Of a DNA stretch of 64,000 nt, positions 15,742 through 25,194 are shown in pieces (the first letter of the stretch is position 1; each line of letters opens with the position of its first letter). This DNA is from DATAGF01 sp963819845 (GTDB taxonomy: Bacteria; Actinomycetota; Thermoleophilia; Miltoncostaeales; Miltoncostaeaceae). The notes under the pieces are model-generated. The model was not told the origin of the DNA. It did no database searches and saw only the letters and a program-made list of their open reading frames with translations. Location of the stretch: NCBI GenBank assembly GCA_963819845.1, contig CAWFXQ010000008.1, positions 124,001 to 188,000 on the forward strand, read 5' to 3'. The translations under genes and the position numbers were made by a program.

Positions 15742-16112
15742 CGTGCGCTGCACCCGCATCGTGTCGGAGGACGGCGGGCCCTCGCGCTTCGAGGACGTCG
15801 AGGTCGAGCTCGGCCCGGCCGGCTACGCCCCCCGAGCGCCCGCATCGAGGTCTCGGCGATGCCATCCCGAGCACGGAGGTGCTGATGGCCACCCTCCCGG
15901 CCGGCTATGAGAGCGACTGGCACCCCTCTCCCGCGCGCCAATGGTTCCTGCAGCTCTCCGGGGAGCTGGAGGTGGAGACCGGGGACGGGGTGGTGCGGCG
16001 GCTGGCGGCGGGCGCCGCCGTGCTGGTGGAGGCGTCACCGGCGCCGGGCACCGCACCCGCGTGGTGCGCAACGCCCCCGTGCGGGCGGCGTTCGTCCGCC
16101 TGCCGGGGTATA
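15742..16112 (+). pseudogene. Cupin-domain protein broken by several frameshifts
   Basis: From GTG 15742 the product reads RCTRIVSEDGGPSRFEDVEV, then ARIEVSAMP in the next frame, and STEVLMATLPAGYESDWHPS, PARQWFLQLSGELEVETGDG, VVRRLAAGAAVLVE in another, ending near GHRTRVVRNAPVRAAFVRL. Assembled, this is one cupin of about 122 residues. Three single-base shifts (about 15835, 15862, 16033) within 370 bp are unusual and may be sequencing errors. It is the first gene outside the island. Confidence 0.6.
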
Positions 16113-16125
16113 GCCGATGCCGGGC

Positions 16126-18028
16126 TCAGGCCCGTCGGCTCCGGCTGCGGGGCGCGGCGCCGGAGAGCGGCGGCGGCGGGGCGACTCGAGCTCGGACACG
16201 CGCACCGGCCGCTCGGGGCCGAAGGGGTGGCGGAAGCACCACTCGATGATCGCGTCGGCGACGGCGGGCTCGAGGTGCGTCGAACGCCACGCCGATGCTC
16301 AGCTGCCCGGGTCGTGGCCGGCCCGGGCGCGGGCCACGGAGCCCGTCCACCTCCATCGGGCCGTCGTCGAGCAGCAGCACGATCCGCAGGCGCTCGCCGA
16401 CCGCGGTGCTCGTCGAGACGCGTCATCGCGAGGCCCTCGCGGCTGATGTCCTCGACCTGCGCCGGGGCGTTGGCGGGCGCCGTCGGCCGACGGCGTAGCC
16501 GGCCTGGAGGGCCACGGGGAAGCGGTGGCTGAAGCGCACGTGGCGGGTCCCGCGGGCCCAGGCGACGACCGAGACGACCAGCGCGACGTTGGCCGCGGCC
16601 CACACCACGGTGATCGCGTGCGCGCCCGGCGACAGCTGGCCGGGGAGGCCGAGGATCTGCGCGGCGGTCTGGTAGGCGATCGCCACGACGGTCACGGACG
16701 CCAGCGCGATCGGCAGCCAGAGCGCCCGGGCGACGCTCGTCCGGCGGGTGCGGCCGCCCTTGGGGGTGACCTGGAACCCGCCGCGCCCGCCGAGCAGCGC
16801 GGCCATCGCCTGCAGGTAGGGGGTCATGCGGGCCACGGCGAAGCGCTCGCCCTCGATCAGGCGGTAGCGGCCGCGGGTGAGGGCGCGCGAGGCCAGCGGC
16901 ACGAGGACGATCTGGGGGATGAAGAGGGCCGCGTAGAGCAGCGGGCCGGCGTCGATCGGGGTCGATGCCGGAGATCAGGACGATCGGCGGGATGAGGAAG
17001 CCCAGCAGGCGCTGCGGGCCCTCGAGGAAGTGCATGCAGCTCGCCGTGTACTCGAGGCGCTGGGCCCACGACAGGCCGCGCTTGAACATGGGCGGGTCGT
17101 GCCGCAGCATCTGCAGCGAGCCCTTGGCCCAGCGGCCGCGCTGCACCAGGAAGGCGCCGATCTCCTCGGGCGCGATGCCGAGGGCCATCACCTCGGGGTG
17201 GAAGACGATGCGCCAGCCGGCCGCGTGCAGCCGCATGCTGGTGTGGGCGTCCTCGACCACCGTGTCGGTGGCGACGCCGCCGACCGACGACCAGCGCCTC
17301 GCGCCGGATGACCGACGGGCAGCCGCACCAGAACGCGGCGTTGTGCCGGTCCTTCCCGCGGCAGATCGCGTCGAAGAAGATGCTCTGCTCGTTGCGCAGG
17401 GGGTCGTCGTCGTCGCGCGGGTGCTGGAAGCCGCGGTTGTAGAAGTGCTGCGGCGCCTGGACGACCGCGACGCCGTCGTCGGCGAAGTAGCCGAGCATCC
17501 GCTCGAGCAGCTCCGGGCCGCGGCACGTGGTCGGCGTCGAGGGTGACGACGAACTCGGCGTCCACGTGCTGCAGCGCGTGGTTGATGTTCCCGGCCTTGG
17601 CGTGCCGCCGCGGCGCGGGGCGCGACAGGTAGCGGGCCCCGAGCTCCTCGCACATCAGGCGCACCCAGGGGCGGCCGCCGTCGTCGAGCACCCAGACCTG
17701 GGGCGCCACGTCGTTGCGGATGGCGAGCGCCCCGACCACGGTCGGCCGCAGGACGTCCTCGGGCTCGTTGTAGGTCGCCACCAGCACCGCCACCTCGCGG
17801 CCGGGCAGCGGGCGGCGGCACCTCGCGGCGGGCCATCCGCCAGCACGAGAAGGCCAGCAGCGCGAGCATCACCAGCCCGTAGGTCTCCGCGACGGCCAGC
17901 GGCGCGCCGAGCCAGATCGGCGGGCCGTCGAGGGTGAAGCCCCAGCGCCAGACGACGTAGACGAGGCTCGCGGCGAGCGCGGCCACGACCAGGATGCGGG
18001 ACGGCAAGCGCATCGGGATTGTGGTCAC
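16126..18028 (-). pseudogene. cslA: Cellulose-synthase-like glycosyltransferase (GT2) with PilZ end, frameshifted
   Basis: Start GTG 18028 (or ATG 18013), then membrane helices (ILVVAALAASLVYVVW; TYGLVMLALLAFSCW). GT2 motifs follow across several frames: VLVATYNEPEDVLRPTVVGA, TLDADHVPRP (DxD), DTVVEDAHTSMRLHAAGW (acceptor-site D), and VQRGRWAKGSLQML (QxxRW). More membrane helices and a C-terminal PilZ-like part (RFPVALQAGYAVG; ISREGLAMTRLDE) come after, as in BcsA. It should polymerise UDP-sugar into a beta-glucan at the membrane. At least four indels break the frame. Together with the oxidase and GH6 upstream it matches the Streptomyces cslA/glxA/cslZ locus; PilZ suggests c-di-GMP control. 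Confidence 0.8.
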
Positions 18029-18070
18029 GTCGCGGCATCTGCCTGCCCATCGGCCCGGCTGGGCCGCGAC

Positions 18071-20329
18071 TTAACCCCTGCGGAGGGGAATCGCCGGGCG
18101 CAGGGTCGCGCGGTTGCCCGCGGCGTCGCGGGCGCCCAGGGCGACGCGCACGCTGCGCGGCGGCCGCGCGCCCGTCGCGGGCGCGCAGCACCACGGTCGC
18201 GGGCCGGCCCGGCGCGCAGGGCGCGGGCCGCGCCCGCGCCGGCCCAGGCGCGCCGACAGCCGCGCCGGCTCGTCGCTCCTCACGCGCAGCGTCACGGTGA
18301 GGGTGCGCCCGCGCAGCGTCGCGCGCGACCGGCGCACCCGCAGCCGCGGGGCGCGGCGGTCGGCCGCCGAGGTCGCGGCCGGCGGCGCCGGGGGCGGCGA
18401 CGCGGCGGTGGGCGGCGCGGGCGGCGGCGATCTCCGGGGCGCCGGGGTCGAGCTGGATCCAGCGCGCCAGCGAGGGCACGCCGCGCGCGTCGAGGGCGAA
18501 CAGCATGTACCAGCCCGGCGGCGCGACGCTGGGGTCGGGCGGGCTCGTCACGACCAGGCCGTCCTCGCCGCGCCGCGCGAGCTCGATCGAGCGCTGCTCC
18601 ATGTCAACCGCGTGGGTGACGGCGCCCGGCCGCATCAGCACGACCCTCGCGACCGCCGACGGGTCGGCTCACCGCGATCGGCAGGCGGGCGCCGTAGCCG
18701 ACGGCCGCGGGCGCGGAGGTCACGGCCGGGCGGGCCGCCCTCGAACAGGTAGGGCGGCGAGTAGATCTGGGCCGTGCGGGCGTCGTCCGGCAGGTGCTCC
18801 AGGCGGTCGTCGCCGGCCGACAGCACCCGGCCGTCCGGCAGCAGCACGGCCGTGGAGTGGTAGGTGCGCTCGTCGTCCTCCTTGCCCGCCGGGCGCCAGT
18901 CGCCGGCGGCCGTGTCGTAGAGCTCGGCCTCGTAGACCGGGTCGGCGTAGAGGTTGCCGTCGGGCGCCTGGCCGAGGCCGCCGCCGCTCGACAGCTTCGA
19001 GCCGTCGGGCAGCAGCACGGTGTTGAAGTGCGAGCGGGGGTGGTCGAGCGACGGCCCCTGGCGCCAGGTCGGCGCGGGGCCGTCGGGGTCGGCCCAGCCG
19101 GGGTCGTCCAGGTCGAGGTACTCGGAGGTCGCCGTCGGCTGCGGCGCGCCCGGGGTCGGCCTCGACGTCGGAGCCGCCGATCAGGCTGATCCGCGCCGAG
19201 CCCTGGGGCCCGCCGGGCTCCATCACCGCGGTGCCCCAGAAGCGCGACGCGGCTCGGGCCCTCGGCGAGCGGCGCGCCAGCTCCAGTCCTCGGCGTGCAG
19301 GAGGTAGGCGTCGCCCGTGCCCGGGCCGGCCATCAGCACCCGGTCGCCGGCGCCCCGCCCCGCGAGGGTGGTCCTCGGCAGCAGGAACATGTGCGGGTAG
19401 ATGTTGACCCAGGAGGGGAGCGACCCCACCGTCTCGAGCCGGTCGCGGCCGCCCGGGCGTCGACGCGCGGCGTGAACACCTCCACCTCGCGCACGTCGCG
19501 CTGGTGGCCGCTCTCGTCCCAGCCGCCCACGATCAGCACGCGGCCGTCGGACAGGGTCGTCAGGGTCGGGTACCAGCGGCCGTGGGCCATGTCCCAGGGC
19601 CGGCCGTCGCTCCCGCGCCAGCCGCTCCCAGGTCTCGGTGGCCGGGTCGAAGATGAAGACCCACGCGGCCCCCCTGAAGCCGCGGCCCTCCTGCGGGTCG
19701 CCGTCGCCCCACGGGTAGGAGAGGTTGCCCGCCGGCCACGAGGATGCGGCCGTCGGGGAGCTGCACCTGGCCGGCGCACCAGACGTTGGCGGGCAGCATC
19801 CTGCCGTTCTGCATGACCTCGGGGATCGGCACCTCGGCCATGGCGCCCGTCGCGGGGTCGTAGAGGTGCGAGCGCGCCGCCCTCGTGCTCGGGCGACCTT
19901 GCTGAACCACAGCACCTTGCCGGTGGGCAGCACCACCGAGTGGATGGCCAGCGAGTCAACCGGGAAGGCGTCGCCCCACTCCCCCACCTGCGACGGCTCC
20001 GCGGCGGCGAGGGCGCGCAGGCCGGCGCCCGCCGAGGGCGGCGGGGCGCCCGCCGTCGATGGGCACGACTCCCAATTCGCCGCCCGGTAGGCGGGGTCGG
20101 ACTCGCAGCGGTCGAGCACGGCCTCCTGGAGCTCGGCGCCCGCGACCGTCTCCTCGGCGTGGTACGCGTGGCCGCTCCCGCCCTCGAACGCGGCCAGCTC
20201 GGCCGGGTCGCCGCCGCCGTCGACCGTGCCCAGGACGGCCGGCGTCCCGGCCAGGGCGACCGCGCCGAGCGCCGCCAGGGCGAGGGGCGCCACCCGGGCC
20301 CGCGGCCCGGCGTTCCCCCGGCGTCCCAT
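18071..20329 (-). pseudogene. glxA: GlxA-like radical copper oxidase (galactose oxidase family), frameshifted
   Basis: Start ATG 20329 with a membrane anchor (APLALAALGAVALAGTPAVL). Kelch-like repeats follow in several frames. Every copper-radical residue of galactose oxidase has a counterpart: WCAGQVQLPDGRILVAGG (cross-link Cys, C228), RWYPTLTTLSDGRVLIVGG (Tyr, Y272), RTYHSTAVLLPDGRVLSAG (Y495-H496), VTHAVDMEQRSIE (H581) in the C-terminal DUF1929 domain (GWYMLFALDARGVPS). In Streptomyces GlxA oxidises the CslA glycan during secretion. The gene overlaps no neighbour, lying between GH6 (4-bp gap) and CslA. Roughly seven frame changes are needed to read it, which for a protein with all active residues retained favours sequencing error. 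Confidence 0.85.
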
Positions 20330-20333
20330 GGCG

Positions 20334-21374
20334 CTACCGCTTCGCCGCGGCCGCGAGGCGCAGGGCCTCGTCGGGCCACCACGTCCCGGCGGGCGGGCCG
20401 CCGTTGCAGGTGCCGTCCGACTCGCCCGGGCGCTTGATCCACAGCAGGGCGTCAACCCGCGGGTCGCCGGTGCGGCCCGTGGGCGCCGCGCCGAGGCCCT
20501 GGCCGGGCGGGTTGCACCACTCCCCGCCCGGAGCGGGGCCCGCGCCGTTGCGGCTGGTGTCGATGACGAAGGGGGCGCCCCCGAGGCGGCGCGAGATCCT
20601 GCGGCCGTACGCGCGGACGGCCGGCGTGGGATGGAAGCTCGAGACGTTGAGGGCGAAGCCGCGCGCCCGGTCAACCCCGGCCGCCCGCAGCCGGCGCGCC
20701 ATCTCCGCCGCGCGGGTCCACCCGGGGTTGCCGGCGTCGAGGTAGACGGCCACCCCCGGGACGCTCGACAGCCGCGCGACGGCCTGCGCGATCATGGCCG
20801 CGCGGCCCTCGCGCGCGCCCTCCGGCAGGCGGTCGAGGGCGGCGAGCGCGTCCGGCTCGAGCACCACGGCCGCCGGGCCGGCGCCGATGCCCTGGGCGAG
20901 CTCCTCGACCCAGGCCAGGTACCCGGCCGCGCCGGACGCGCCGCCGGTCGAGTGGAGGCCGTGGTCGCGGACCGGGATGTTGTAGGCCACCAGCACCGGG
21001 AGGGCGCCTGCCGCCCGCGCGGCGCCGACGCGCCCGGCGGCGGCCGCGCGCACGTCGGGCGTCCAGTCCCCCAGCCACATCGCGGCGGGCTGGCGCGCGA
21101 TCCGGTCGATCAGGGCGGCGTCGGCCGGCCGGGCGCGGCGCCACGCCCGGGCCTGCGCGCTCGCCGGGCCCCTGGGCGCGCGGTAGATGCGTGCCCCCGC
21201 GAACGGGTTCGGCCCCCGGGTCTCCGACAGGGGGGCGATGACGGCCGTCGCGCTCACGGCCTCCCCCTCCCCGGAGCCGCCGGCGGTCGAGCCGGCGCCC
21301 GAGACGAGGCCGGCGGCCAGGACCGCCAGGAGCAGGGCCCGGCGGCGCGGTGAGCGCGATCGCGATGGGGGCAC
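20334..21374 (-). CDS. GH6 endoglucanase/cellobiohydrolase-like protein (CslZ-like)
   Basis: 346 residues, intact. The N-terminal hydrophobic segment (ALLLAVLAAGLVSGAG) is a signal peptide or anchor. GH6 landmarks appear in order: WLGDWTPDV, VLVAYNIPVRDHG, AAVVLEPDALAALDR (catalytic Asp loop), NVSSFHPTPAVRAYG, FVIDTSRNGAGPAP, and LLWIKRPGESDGTC. GH6 enzymes cut beta-1,4-glucan. As first gene of the GH6-glxA-cslA operon it likely trims the polymer made by CslA in the cell wall. GTG 21374 is used as start; no strong ribosome site is visible. A promoter lies at 21425-21454. Confidence 0.9.
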   Translation of the reverse strand: MPPSRSRSPRRRALLLAVLAAGLVSGAGSTAGGSGEGEAVSATAVIAPLSETRGPNPFAGARIYRAPRGPASAQARAWRRARPADAALIDRIARQPAAMWLGDWTPDVRAAAAGRVGAARAAGALPVLVAYNIPVRDHGLHSTGGASGAAGYLAWVEELAQGIGAGPAAVVLEPDALAALDRLPEGAREGRAAMIAQAVARLSSVPGVAVYLDAGNPGWTRAAEMARRLRAAGVDRARGFALNVSSFHPTPAVRAYGRRISRRLGGAPFVIDTSRNGAGPAPGGEWCNPPGQGLGAAPTGRTGDPRVDALLWIKRPGESDGTCNGGPPAGTWWPDEALRLAAAAKR

Positions 21375-21424
21375 GAGTTGTGGGTGCGCATGAGGTACCT
21401 ATCGGCAGCCCGCGCGCGGACTCA

Positions 21425-21454
21425 ACCCTACGGAAACCTCACATCGCGCGTCAA
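21425..21454 (-). promoter_or_regulatory. Promoter of the GH6-glxA-cslA operon
   Basis: On the minus strand TTGACG (21454-21449), 18-bp spacer, TAGGGT (21430-21425). The predicted transcript begins about 45 nt before the GH6 start. A direct repeat TCAACCCT occurs at both boxes on the plus strand. Confidence 0.6.
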
Positions 21455-21492
21455 CCCTCAAGTGCGGGATGTCACGCGCCGATGATCTCGGC

Positions 21493-22626
21493 ATGACCCG
21501 CCCCGTCCTCAGCGCCCTGCTCGGCGTCGGCGCCCTTGCGCTGGTGGCCGCGGTGATCGCCGTGCCCCACCTGGCCGGCCGGGCCGAGCCCGGCCCGCCC
21601 CCGACCGCTCCGGCCATCCCCGGGCAGCCGCTCCCCGCAGAGCCCGCCCTCCCGGACGCCGAGCCGTCCGAGCCGGCGCCTCCGCCTCTGCAGCGCCTGG
21701 TCCCGCCCGCGCGCGGCGCCCTGCTGGGCGTCTCCAACCCCTCCCTGCCGCGGACGGCCGGGGCGGTGGACGACTGGGCGGCCGAGCACGGGACCCGCCC
21801 GCGCATCGTCAACTGGTTCCAGCAGTGGCTGAGCGGCGAGACGCGCTTCCGCGCCGACTGGGCCGCGCGCGTCGCCGAGCAGGGGGCCGTCCCCATGCTC
21901 ACCTGGGAGCCGTGGTCGGCGCCGGAGGGCGAGAAGCACGTCGCGGAGCAGCCGGAGGTGAGCCTCGCCCGCATCGCCGCCGGCGACCACGATCCCTACA
22001 TCCGGACGTTCGCGCGCCAGGTCGCCGCCTACCGGGGGCCGGTGCTGCTGCGCTTCATGCACGAGATGAACGGCCACTGGTTCTCGTGGGGCGCCGACGT
22101 GAACGGCAACACCGCGGCCGACTTCGTGGCCGCGTGGCGGCACGTCCATCGCGTCTTCGCCCGGGAGGGCGCCCGCAACGTGAGCTGGGTGTGGTCGATC
22201 AACAACCTCGAGTCGGCCGACGCCGAGGCCGGCCTCGCGGGGCTCTACCCCGGCGACGATTACGTCAACTGGGTCGCGACCAGCGGGTTCAACTGGGGCG
22301 AGGCCCACGACTGGAGCGCCTGGCGCGACGCGGACGCCCTCTACGGCGCCACCTACCGGGCGCTGTCGCGCTTCGGCAAGCCGATCATGATCTCGGAGAT
22401 CGCCACCACCGACGTCGGCGGCGACCCCCGCGCGTGGATCACCCAGACCCTCGCCCGCCTGCGCACCGGCTATCCGCTGGTGAAGGCCGTCGTCTGGTAC
22501 GACGACATCGACGGGGCCGGCCTCGACTTCCGCCTGCAGGGGGCGACGTCGCAGGCCCTCGCCAGCCGCGCCGCCGTCGGCTCCGGCTGGCTGCAGGACC
22601 CGGACATCCGCTACCTCGCGGGCTGA
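21493..22626 (+). CDS. GH26-like secreted glycoside hydrolase
   Basis: 377 residues from ATG 21493 (24 nt shorter than the ATG at 21469). An N-terminal anchor (VLSALLGVGALALVAAVIAV) and Pro-rich linker (residues ~30-70) lead into a TIM-barrel-like domain. RFMHEMNGHWFSWGAD carries the acid/base Glu and IMISEIATTDVGGDP the nucleophile Glu, as in GH26 beta-mannanases and related endoglycanases. NVSWVWSINN and FNWGEAHDWSAW are also family-like. It is divergent from the GH6-glxA-cslA operon with a short shared upstream region, suggesting a role in remodelling the same or a companion polysaccharide. It overlaps the rhodanese gene tail by 16 bp. Confidence 0.85.
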   Translation: MTRPVLSALLGVGALALVAAVIAVPHLAGRAEPGPPPTAPAIPGQPLPAEPALPDAEPSEPAPPPLQRLVPPARGALLGVSNPSLPRTAGAVDDWAAEHGTRPRIVNWFQQWLSGETRFRADWAARVAEQGAVPMLTWEPWSAPEGEKHVAEQPEVSLARIAAGDHDPYIRTFARQVAAYRGPVLLRFMHEMNGHWFSWGADVNGNTAADFVAAWRHVHRVFAREGARNVSWVWSINNLESADAEAGLAGLYPGDDYVNWVATSGFNWGEAHDWSAWRDADALYGATYRALSRFGKPIMISEIATTDVGGDPRAWITQTLARLRTGYPLVKAVVWYDDIDGAGLDFRLQGATSQALASRAAVGSGWLQDPDIRYLAG

Positions 22627-22958
22627 GCCACCGCGCCCTCGACCGGCAGGCCGGCGGCGATCCACTCGGCCTTGCCCTCGTGGTAGTCGCTCACGCCGGT
22701 GTATCCGAGCGACTCCAGGCGGCGGGCCGCGATGCCGGAGTTCTGGCACGGCCCGCTGGCGCAGTAGACGACGATCGCCGCGTCCCGGTCGGGCAGGAGC
22801 CGCGGGGCGAGCTCGTCGACCTGGTCATGGGGGATGTTGATCGCGCCGGGCAGGTGCTCCTGGTCGTGGTACATGGGCGGCAGGGCCTCGACCAGGGTGA
22901 CGGGGTCGTCGCCGTCGAGGCGGGCGCGGAGCTCGTCGAGCGTGATGACGCGGGGCAT
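22611..22958 (-). CDS. Rhodanese-domain sulfurtransferase
   Basis: 115 residues, one rhodanese domain. PPMYHDQEHLPGAINIPHDQ is the conserved entry (usually D-x-R-x-xExxxGHIPGAINIP), and VVYCASGPCQNSGIAARRL gives the active Cys loop (CASGPC) followed by SLGYTGVSDYHEGKAEWIAAG. The enzyme transfers sulfane sulfur via a Cys persulfide. Start ATG 22958; -10 TAGCAT (23021-23016) and -35 TTGCAC (23045-23040) lie in the operator region shared with the divergent MarR gene. Confidence 0.9.
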   Translation of the reverse strand: MPRVITLDELRARLDGDDPVTLVEALPPMYHDQEHLPGAINIPHDQVDELAPRLLPDRDAAIVVYCASGPCQNSGIAARRLESLGYTGVSDYHEGKAEWIAAGLPVEGAVAQPAR

Positions 22959-23006
22959 GCGGACTCCTTGGCCGGCGACGGTTGTTGCCGTCGCATCTGT
23001 TGTGAC

Positions 23007-23046
23007 TGCAACGTCATGCTAGACGATCAGACGTTGCATGTGCAAC
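23007..23046. promoter_or_regulatory. MarR-type operator between rhodanese and marR
   Basis: TGCAACGTC (23007-23015) and GACGTTGCA (23030-23038) form a 9-bp inverted repeat; GTTGCA-TG-TGCAAC (23033-23046) is a second, tight palindrome sharing a half-site. It overlaps the -35/-10 of the rhodanese gene and precedes the MarR start by 24 nt, as expected for auto-repression. Confidence 0.65.
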
Positions 23047-23069
23047 ATCACCTGTGCGATCATGTCGCC

Positions 23070-23531
23070 GTGGCCGACACGCCCTCGCCCGAGCAGATCG
23101 CCGCCTGGCGGCTCCTGATCGAGACCCAGGCCCGGGTGGTCGAGCGCGTCGAGGCGGCGCTGGCCGAGCGGGACCTTCCGCCGCTCGCCTGGTACGACGT
23201 GCTCTGGGCGCTGCGCGAGGCGCCCGGGCGCCGGCTGCGCCAGGCGCAGCTCGCCCACGCCGTCGTGATGAGCCGCAGCGGCCTGTCGCGGCTCGTCGAC
23301 CGCATCGAGGACGCCGGGCTGCTGCGCCGCGAGGACTCCTCGTCCGACCGGCGCGGCACCGACGTGGTGCTCACCGACGAGGGCCGGGCCATGCTGCGCC
23401 GGATGTGGGCCGTCTACGGCGACGGGATCGCGCGCGGCTTCGGCGCCGCCGTGGCCGACCCCGCCGCCCTCGCGGCGGGCCTCGAGCCGGTGGTGCGCGC
23501 GCTGCGCGCCGACCCGCAGCCGGCCCGCTGA
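23070..23531 (+). CDS. MarR-family transcriptional regulator
   Basis: 153 residues from GTG 23070. Winged-helix features: LAWYDVLWALREAPGRRLRQ, LAHAVVMSRSGLSRLVDRIE (recognition helix), DAGLLRREDSSSDRRGTDVV (wing with the DxR motif), LTDEGRAMLRRM. Such dimers repress neighbouring genes until a phenolic or oxidising ligand, or Cys oxidation, releases them. No obvious Cys sensor is present. It lies divergent from the rhodanese gene over a TGCAAC operator and is followed by a methyltransferase overlapping its stop codon. Confidence 0.9.
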   Translation: MADTPSPEQIAAWRLLIETQARVVERVEAALAERDLPPLAWYDVLWALREAPGRRLRQAQLAHAVVMSRSGLSRLVDRIEDAGLLRREDSSSDRRGTDVVLTDEGRAMLRRMWAVYGDGIARGFGAAVADPAALAAGLEPVVRALRADPQPAR

Positions 23532-24184
23532 GCGGGGCCGGCGGGGCGGGGCGCTGGCGCGAGGCGTGGCGCTCCGGGCGCACCGCCTTCCACCGCCGGG
23601 CCGTGCACGATGACCTGATCGCCCACCACGACGCCGTGCTCGGCGGCGCGCGGCGGGTCCTGGTGCCGCTCTCGGGGCGCTCCCTCGACCTGGCGTGGCT
23701 GGCCGAGCGCGGCCACGAGGTGGTGGGGGTGGAGATCGTCGAGGAGGTGGTCGCCGGCTACTTCGCCGAGCGCGCCCCGGACGTCGTGCCGGTCCCCCTC
23801 GGCCCGTTCCGGGCCTACCGCGACGGGCTGCTGACGGTGCTGGCCGGCGACATGCTCGCCGCCGGCCCGGAGGTGGTCGGCCGCTTCGACGGCATCTGGG
23901 ACCGCGCCGCCCTCGTCGCCCTCCCCGCGCCGGAGCGGCCGGGCTACGCCGGAGTGCTGCGCCGGCTGATGGAGCCCGGCGGGCGGATGCTCCTGCAGAC
24001 CTTCGCCTGCGAGCGGCCGCCGGACGCCGGCCCGCCCTACCCGGTCTCCGAGGCCGAGGTCCGCGCCCTCTACGCCGGCGCCGGCGTGCGGGTGATCGAC
24101 GCGGGGCGCGCCGGGCCCGACGGGTGGCCGGGCGTCACGTACCGCGTCGATTTCGGCACGAGCCCGGCACACCCGGCGACATGA
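23528..24184 (+). CDS. Thiopurine S-methyltransferase-like SAM-dependent methyltransferase
   Basis: About 218 residues. WREAWRSGRTAFHRRAVHDD (TPMT N-terminal W...W..G...FH), RVLVPLSGRSLDLAWLAERG, HEVVGVEIVEEVV (SAM-binding motif with acidic end), FDGIWDRAALVALPAPERPGY and LLQTFACERPPDAGPPYPVS follow the TPMT order. The conserved N-terminal Trp region precedes the first canonical start (GTG 23602). The only start-like codon before it is CTG 23528, overlapping the MarR stop as CTGA. S-methylation of toxic thiols or metalloids fits a MarR/rhodanese neighbourhood, but the substrate is unknown. Confidence 0.75.
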   Translation: MSGAGGAGRWREAWRSGRTAFHRRAVHDDLIAHHDAVLGGARRVLVPLSGRSLDLAWLAERGHEVVGVEIVEEVVAGYFAERAPDVVPVPLGPFRAYRDGLLTVLAGDMLAAGPEVVGRFDGIWDRAALVALPAPERPGYAGVLRRLMEPGGRMLLQTFACERPPDAGPPYPVSEAEVRALYAGAGVRVIDAGRAGPDGWPGVTYRVDFGTSPAHPAT

Positions 24185-24190
24185 CCGCGG

Positions 24191-25159
24191 CTACGGAGCG
24201 GGGGTGCCCACCGGGGGCGGGGGGCTCGGCTCGACGGCGTCGCGCTCGCGCCTGCGGGTGGCCCACAGCGACGCCAGCACCGCGGTGCCCAGGATGACCA
24301 CGACCGCGCCGAGCGTCATCCAGACGGGCGGGTCGTAGACCTCGCTCGTCAGCATCTTGAGCCCCACGACGCCGAGCACCGCGGCGAGCCCGTAGTGCAG
24401 GTACTCGAAGCGGTCGAGCGCCCCGACGATGACGAAGTAGGCCGCGCGCAGGCCCAGGACCGCGAAGATGTTGGCGGCCAGGACGATGAAGGCCTCGTCG
24501 GTGATCGCGAAGATCGCGGGGATCGAGTCGATCGCGAAGACCACGTCGGTGCTGGCCACCACCAGGAGCACGGCGAAGATCGGCGTCGCCAGCCGCCGGC
24601 CGTGCTCGCGGACGAAGATCCGGGTGCCGCGGTAGCCGTCGGTGCTGGGGACGAAGCGGTTGACCAGCAGCAGGAGCTTGTTCTTGCTCGGGTCCACCTG
24701 CTCGCCCGAGCTCCTGGCCAGGCGATAGGCCGTGAAGAGCAGGAAGGCGCCGAAGATGTAGATGACCCAGTGGGCCGCGCCGAGCGCGGCCGCGCCGATC
24801 GCGATGAAGATGCCGCGGAGGACCAGGGCGCCGAGCACCCCGAACATCAGGACCCGCGGCTGCAGGTCCTTGGGCACCGCGAAGTAGCTGAAGATCACGG
24901 CGAAGACGAACAGGTTGTCGATGGAGAGGCTCCACTCGACCAGGTAGCCGGCGATGTACTCGCCCGCGGCCGTGCTGCCCTGGGCCGCGCCGAGGACGAA
25001 GGTGAAGCCGACGCCCAGGGCCACCCACGCCAGGGTCCAGAACGCCGCCGTCTTCGGCGAGACCTCGTGGCGGCCGCGGCCGAACACCAGCAGGTCGACG
25101 GCCGTCAGCACGGGCACGGCCGCGATGAGGGCGATCCATGCCCAGAGCGGGGGGTTCAC
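24191..25159 (-). CDS. TerC/Alx-family membrane protein, putative metal (Mn2+) exporter
   Basis: 322 residues, about nine membrane helices. TerC signatures: AGYLVEWSLSIDNLFVFAVI (first Asp motif), VLRGIFIAIGAAALG, and VASTDVVFAIDSIPAIFAIT (second Asp motif, DxVFAIDSIPA). The short Pro-rich tail is cytoplasmic. Family members export Mn2+ or support metallation of secreted enzymes. A yybP-ykoY riboswitch lies in the leader (25195-25292), which is the typical control of such genes. ATG 25159. Confidence 0.9.
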   Translation of the reverse strand: MNPPLWAWIALIAAVPVLTAVDLLVFGRGRHEVSPKTAAFWTLAWVALGVGFTFVLGAAQGSTAAGEYIAGYLVEWSLSIDNLFVFAVIFSYFAVPKDLQPRVLMFGVLGALVLRGIFIAIGAAALGAAHWVIYIFGAFLLFTAYRLARSSGEQVDPSKNKLLLLVNRFVPSTDGYRGTRIFVREHGRRLATPIFAVLLVVASTDVVFAIDSIPAIFAITDEAFIVLAANIFAVLGLRAAYFVIVGALDRFEYLHYGLAAVLGVVGLKMLTSEVYDPPVWMTLGAVVVILGTAVLASLWATRRRERDAVEPSPPPPVGTPAP

Positions 25160-25194
25160 GCGCGCGGTTCCTTCGGGTCGGTGGGGCTACCGGA

